From an uncultured Oscillospiraceae bacterium (GTDB lineage: Bacteria; Bacillota_A; Clostridia; Oscillospirales; Oscillospiraceae), in assembly GCA_900762245.1 (NCBI GenBank), contig CAAFFR010000061.1:1-14481 (forward strand): a DNA stretch of 14,481 bases. The letters run 5' to 3'. Position 1 is the first letter of the stretch. Each line of letters starts with the position of its first letter. Positions 13,218 through 14,481 of the stretch are shown here, piece by piece. The position numbers were made by a program, and so were the translations under genes. Under the pieces are notes generated by a model. That model was not told the origin of the DNA, made no database searches, and saw only the letters and a list, made by a program, of their open reading frames with translations.

Positions 13218-14186
13218 TTATTCTGCGGGAATTGCCTCGTAGCCTGCCAGAGGTGCGATACCCAGTGCCTCGCAGATAGCTGCATTGTACTTGGGAGTCT
13301 GCTTGTCAGCGTAAGCAACGGGCATGGCAGCGATATCAGCCTCGCCCTTCAGGATCTGAGCAGCCATCTCTGCGGTCTTGACACCCAGGTCGTAGTAGCT
13401 GATGGACAGGGTAGCAATGCCGCAGCCCTTGCAGATGCCTTCTTCGCCTGCGATAACGGGGACGCCGGCAGGCTGGCAGATACCATCGATGATGCCGGTG
13501 GAAGAAGCCACGGTGTTATCGGTGGGAACATAGATCACATCGGAGTTGTCACAGGCGGTCTGGGTGACAGCTGCCATGTCGTTGGAGTCAGCGAAGGGAT
13601 ACTGGGTAACGGTCAGACCCTTGGCTTCCAGCAGTGCCTGGACGGTGTCCACCTGATACTGAGAGTTTGCCTCAGCGGAGCAGTACAGCAGACCAACGGT
13701 CTTGGCATCAGGGAACCACTCAGTAACCATATCTGCCTGCTTATCCAGAGGTGCCAGGTCAGAAGTACCGGAAACGTTGCCGCCCACGGTGCCGGAGAAG
13801 TTCTCAATGCCCATGGCCACGCCGTATTCGGTGACGGAGGTGCCCAGAATGGGAATGTCCGCGGTAGCAGCGGCAGCAGTCTGGAGGGCGGCGGTAGCGT
13901 TTGCCATGATCAGGTCAACACCCTGGGTCACGAAATCATTGACGATAGGAGCACAGGTTGCGGAGTCGCCGGCAGCGACCTTCACCTGAATTTCCACATT
14001 TTCTGCGCCCAGCAGTTCCGTCAGCTTGTCCACAAAGCCCTGCGTTGCCTGGTCAAGTGCAACGTGAGGAAGCAGCTGGCAGACGCCAACCACGAATTTG
14101 TCAGAAGCAGCCTTGTCGGAAGCGCCGCAGGCGGTCATGGTCAGGACCATTGCGAGAACCAGTGCGATAGCGAGGATCTTTTTCAT
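13218..14186 (-). CDS. ABC transporter substrate-binding lipoprotein (ABC_sub_bind/TrpX-like)
   Basis: A 322-residue extracytoplasmic binding protein. The signal MKKILAIALVLAMVLTMTAC has lipobox MTAC with Cys20 as the predicted lipidated residue. The mature part starts with KFVVGVCQLLPHVALDQATQGFVD and contains LGTSVTEYGVAMGI and YVPTDNTVASSTGI, typical of the ABC_sub_bind (formerly DUF534) family, whose TrpX members bind aromatic amino acids. The substrate here cannot be assigned. It is the first gene of the transporter operon, with a strong extended -10 promoter and a leader of only about 60 nt, too short for a T-box, unlike many tryptophan transporters. The SD AAGGAG fixes the start at 14186. 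Confidence 0.92.
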   Translation of the reverse strand: MKKILAIALVLAMVLTMTACGASDKAASDKFVVGVCQLLPHVALDQATQGFVDKLTELLGAENVEIQVKVAAGDSATCAPIVNDFVTQGVDLIMANATAALQTAAAATADIPILGTSVTEYGVAMGIENFSGTVGGNVSGTSDLAPLDKQADMVTEWFPDAKTVGLLYCSAEANSQYQVDTVQALLEAKGLTVTQYPFADSNDMAAVTQTACDNSDVIYVPTDNTVASSTGIIDGICQPAGVPVIAGEEGICKGCGIATLSISYYDLGVKTAEMAAQILKGEADIAAMPVAYADKQTPKYNAAICEALGIAPLAGYEAIPAE

Positions 14187-14251
14187 ACTCTTTTTCTCCT
14201 TTTCTTTTTCGCGTACATCTGTGCGCGTACGAAATACTTTCGATAGACCAC

Positions 14252-14280
14252 ACTATAGCACTTCACCGTAATAATGTCAA
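14252..14280 (-). promoter_or_regulatory. ABC transporter operon promoter (extended -10)
   Basis: On the minus strand, -35 TTGACA (14275-14280), 17-bp spacer, extended -10 TGC-TATAGT (14252-14260). Further upstream, 14306-14322 is a perfect AT-rich palindrome CATTTAAA-T-TTTAAATG, a possible UP element or operator. The leader holds a direct repeat CGCGTAC (14210-14216 and 14224-14230). Confidence 0.85.
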
Positions 14281-14342
14281 CTGCGTTTTATGGATTTATC
14301 TTTACCATTTAAATTTTAAATGTACTTTTGCATACAGCATTA

Positions 14343-14481
14343 TAAATGGGCATTTATCGATGTGTCAAAAGATAGCTGTCATTGCGAGGAGGGCGAAGCC
14401 CGACGTGGCAATCCCCTGCAAGTTTCCGGAATGTATCGTTTTATGGTCCTGCGCGGACCTTTGGAGGGGATTGCCACGCCA
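14343..14481. repeat. Intergenic palindromic repeat, type A (copy 2, truncated by window edge)
   Basis: It starts with TAAATGGGCATTTA (14343-14356), then CGATGTGT, then TGTCATTGCGAGGAG (14376-14390). An internal inverted repeat is CGTGGCAATCCCCT (14404-14417) / AGGGGATTGCCACG (14465-14478). It is the reverse-complement counterpart of 2604-2820 with a nearly identical core; the right end lies outside the window. Confidence 0.85.

Noticed and set aside
14187..14250. Riboswitch or T-box before the transporter operon
   Set aside because: The leader is only about 60 nt and shows neither a T-box motif nor an obvious terminator/antiterminator pair.

Overview
The window looks like a chromosomal segment of a moderately GC-rich Gram-positive anaerobe, most likely a gut Clostridia member of the Oscillospirales. 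The evidence is the rplU-prp-rpmA order with an N-terminally extended L27 and its processing protease Prp, GGAGG-type ribosome binding sites, TTGACA/TATAAT-type promoters, a split (two-subunit) transketolase, and dense multi-hairpin intergenic repeats. The taxonomic call is inference; no rRNA or other definitive marker is present.

Layout. Positions 1-940 (minus) hold the ribosomal operon start: rplU (L21) with a structured leader, prp, and the first part of rpmA (L27, cut by the window edge). A divergent promoter drives a small NusG domain II protein (1037-1393), followed by tRNA-Val(GAC) with its own promoter and terminator. Directly after the tRNA is a striking 118-nt cloverleaf-like element (1600-1717): an outer stem copied from the tRNA 3' end encloses three near-perfect hairpins. 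A NagD-like HAD phosphatase follows (1820-2599).

Positions 2604-2820 carry an intergenic repeat whose second copy, in opposite orientation, runs off the right edge (14343-14481). On the minus strand from 4671 to 2872 are a small protein-kinase-like protein, an EcsC-family protein and a cysteine-rich four-TM protein. The last has its ribosome binding site buried in a perfect 17-bp hairpin. Upstream of these, the transketolase N and C subunits (6514-4726) form a tight operon with a strong promoter.

Positions 9590-6650 (minus) form a three-gene envelope operon: an unknown membrane-anchored protein, a phosphodiester glycosidase (NAGPA-type) and an Lgt-family membrane protein that appears to lack the key Lgt catalytic residues. 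Divergent from it is a secreted or anchored VanY-type D,D-carboxypeptidase with about eleven choline-binding-like repeats (9747-11165). A second type of multi-hairpin repeat (11166-11356) and a bidirectional terminator separate it from an ABC transporter operon (14186-11407): lipoprotein substrate-binding protein, permease and ATPase of the TrpXYZ-like type.

The most unusual material is non-coding. It comprises the tRNA-derived cloverleaf element, two different multi-hairpin repeat types that share the same terminal boxes (a TAAATGGGCATTTA palindrome at one end and CGATAAATTA at the other), and the SD-sequestering hairpin. I did not find a phage, IS transposase, CRISPR array or defence system.
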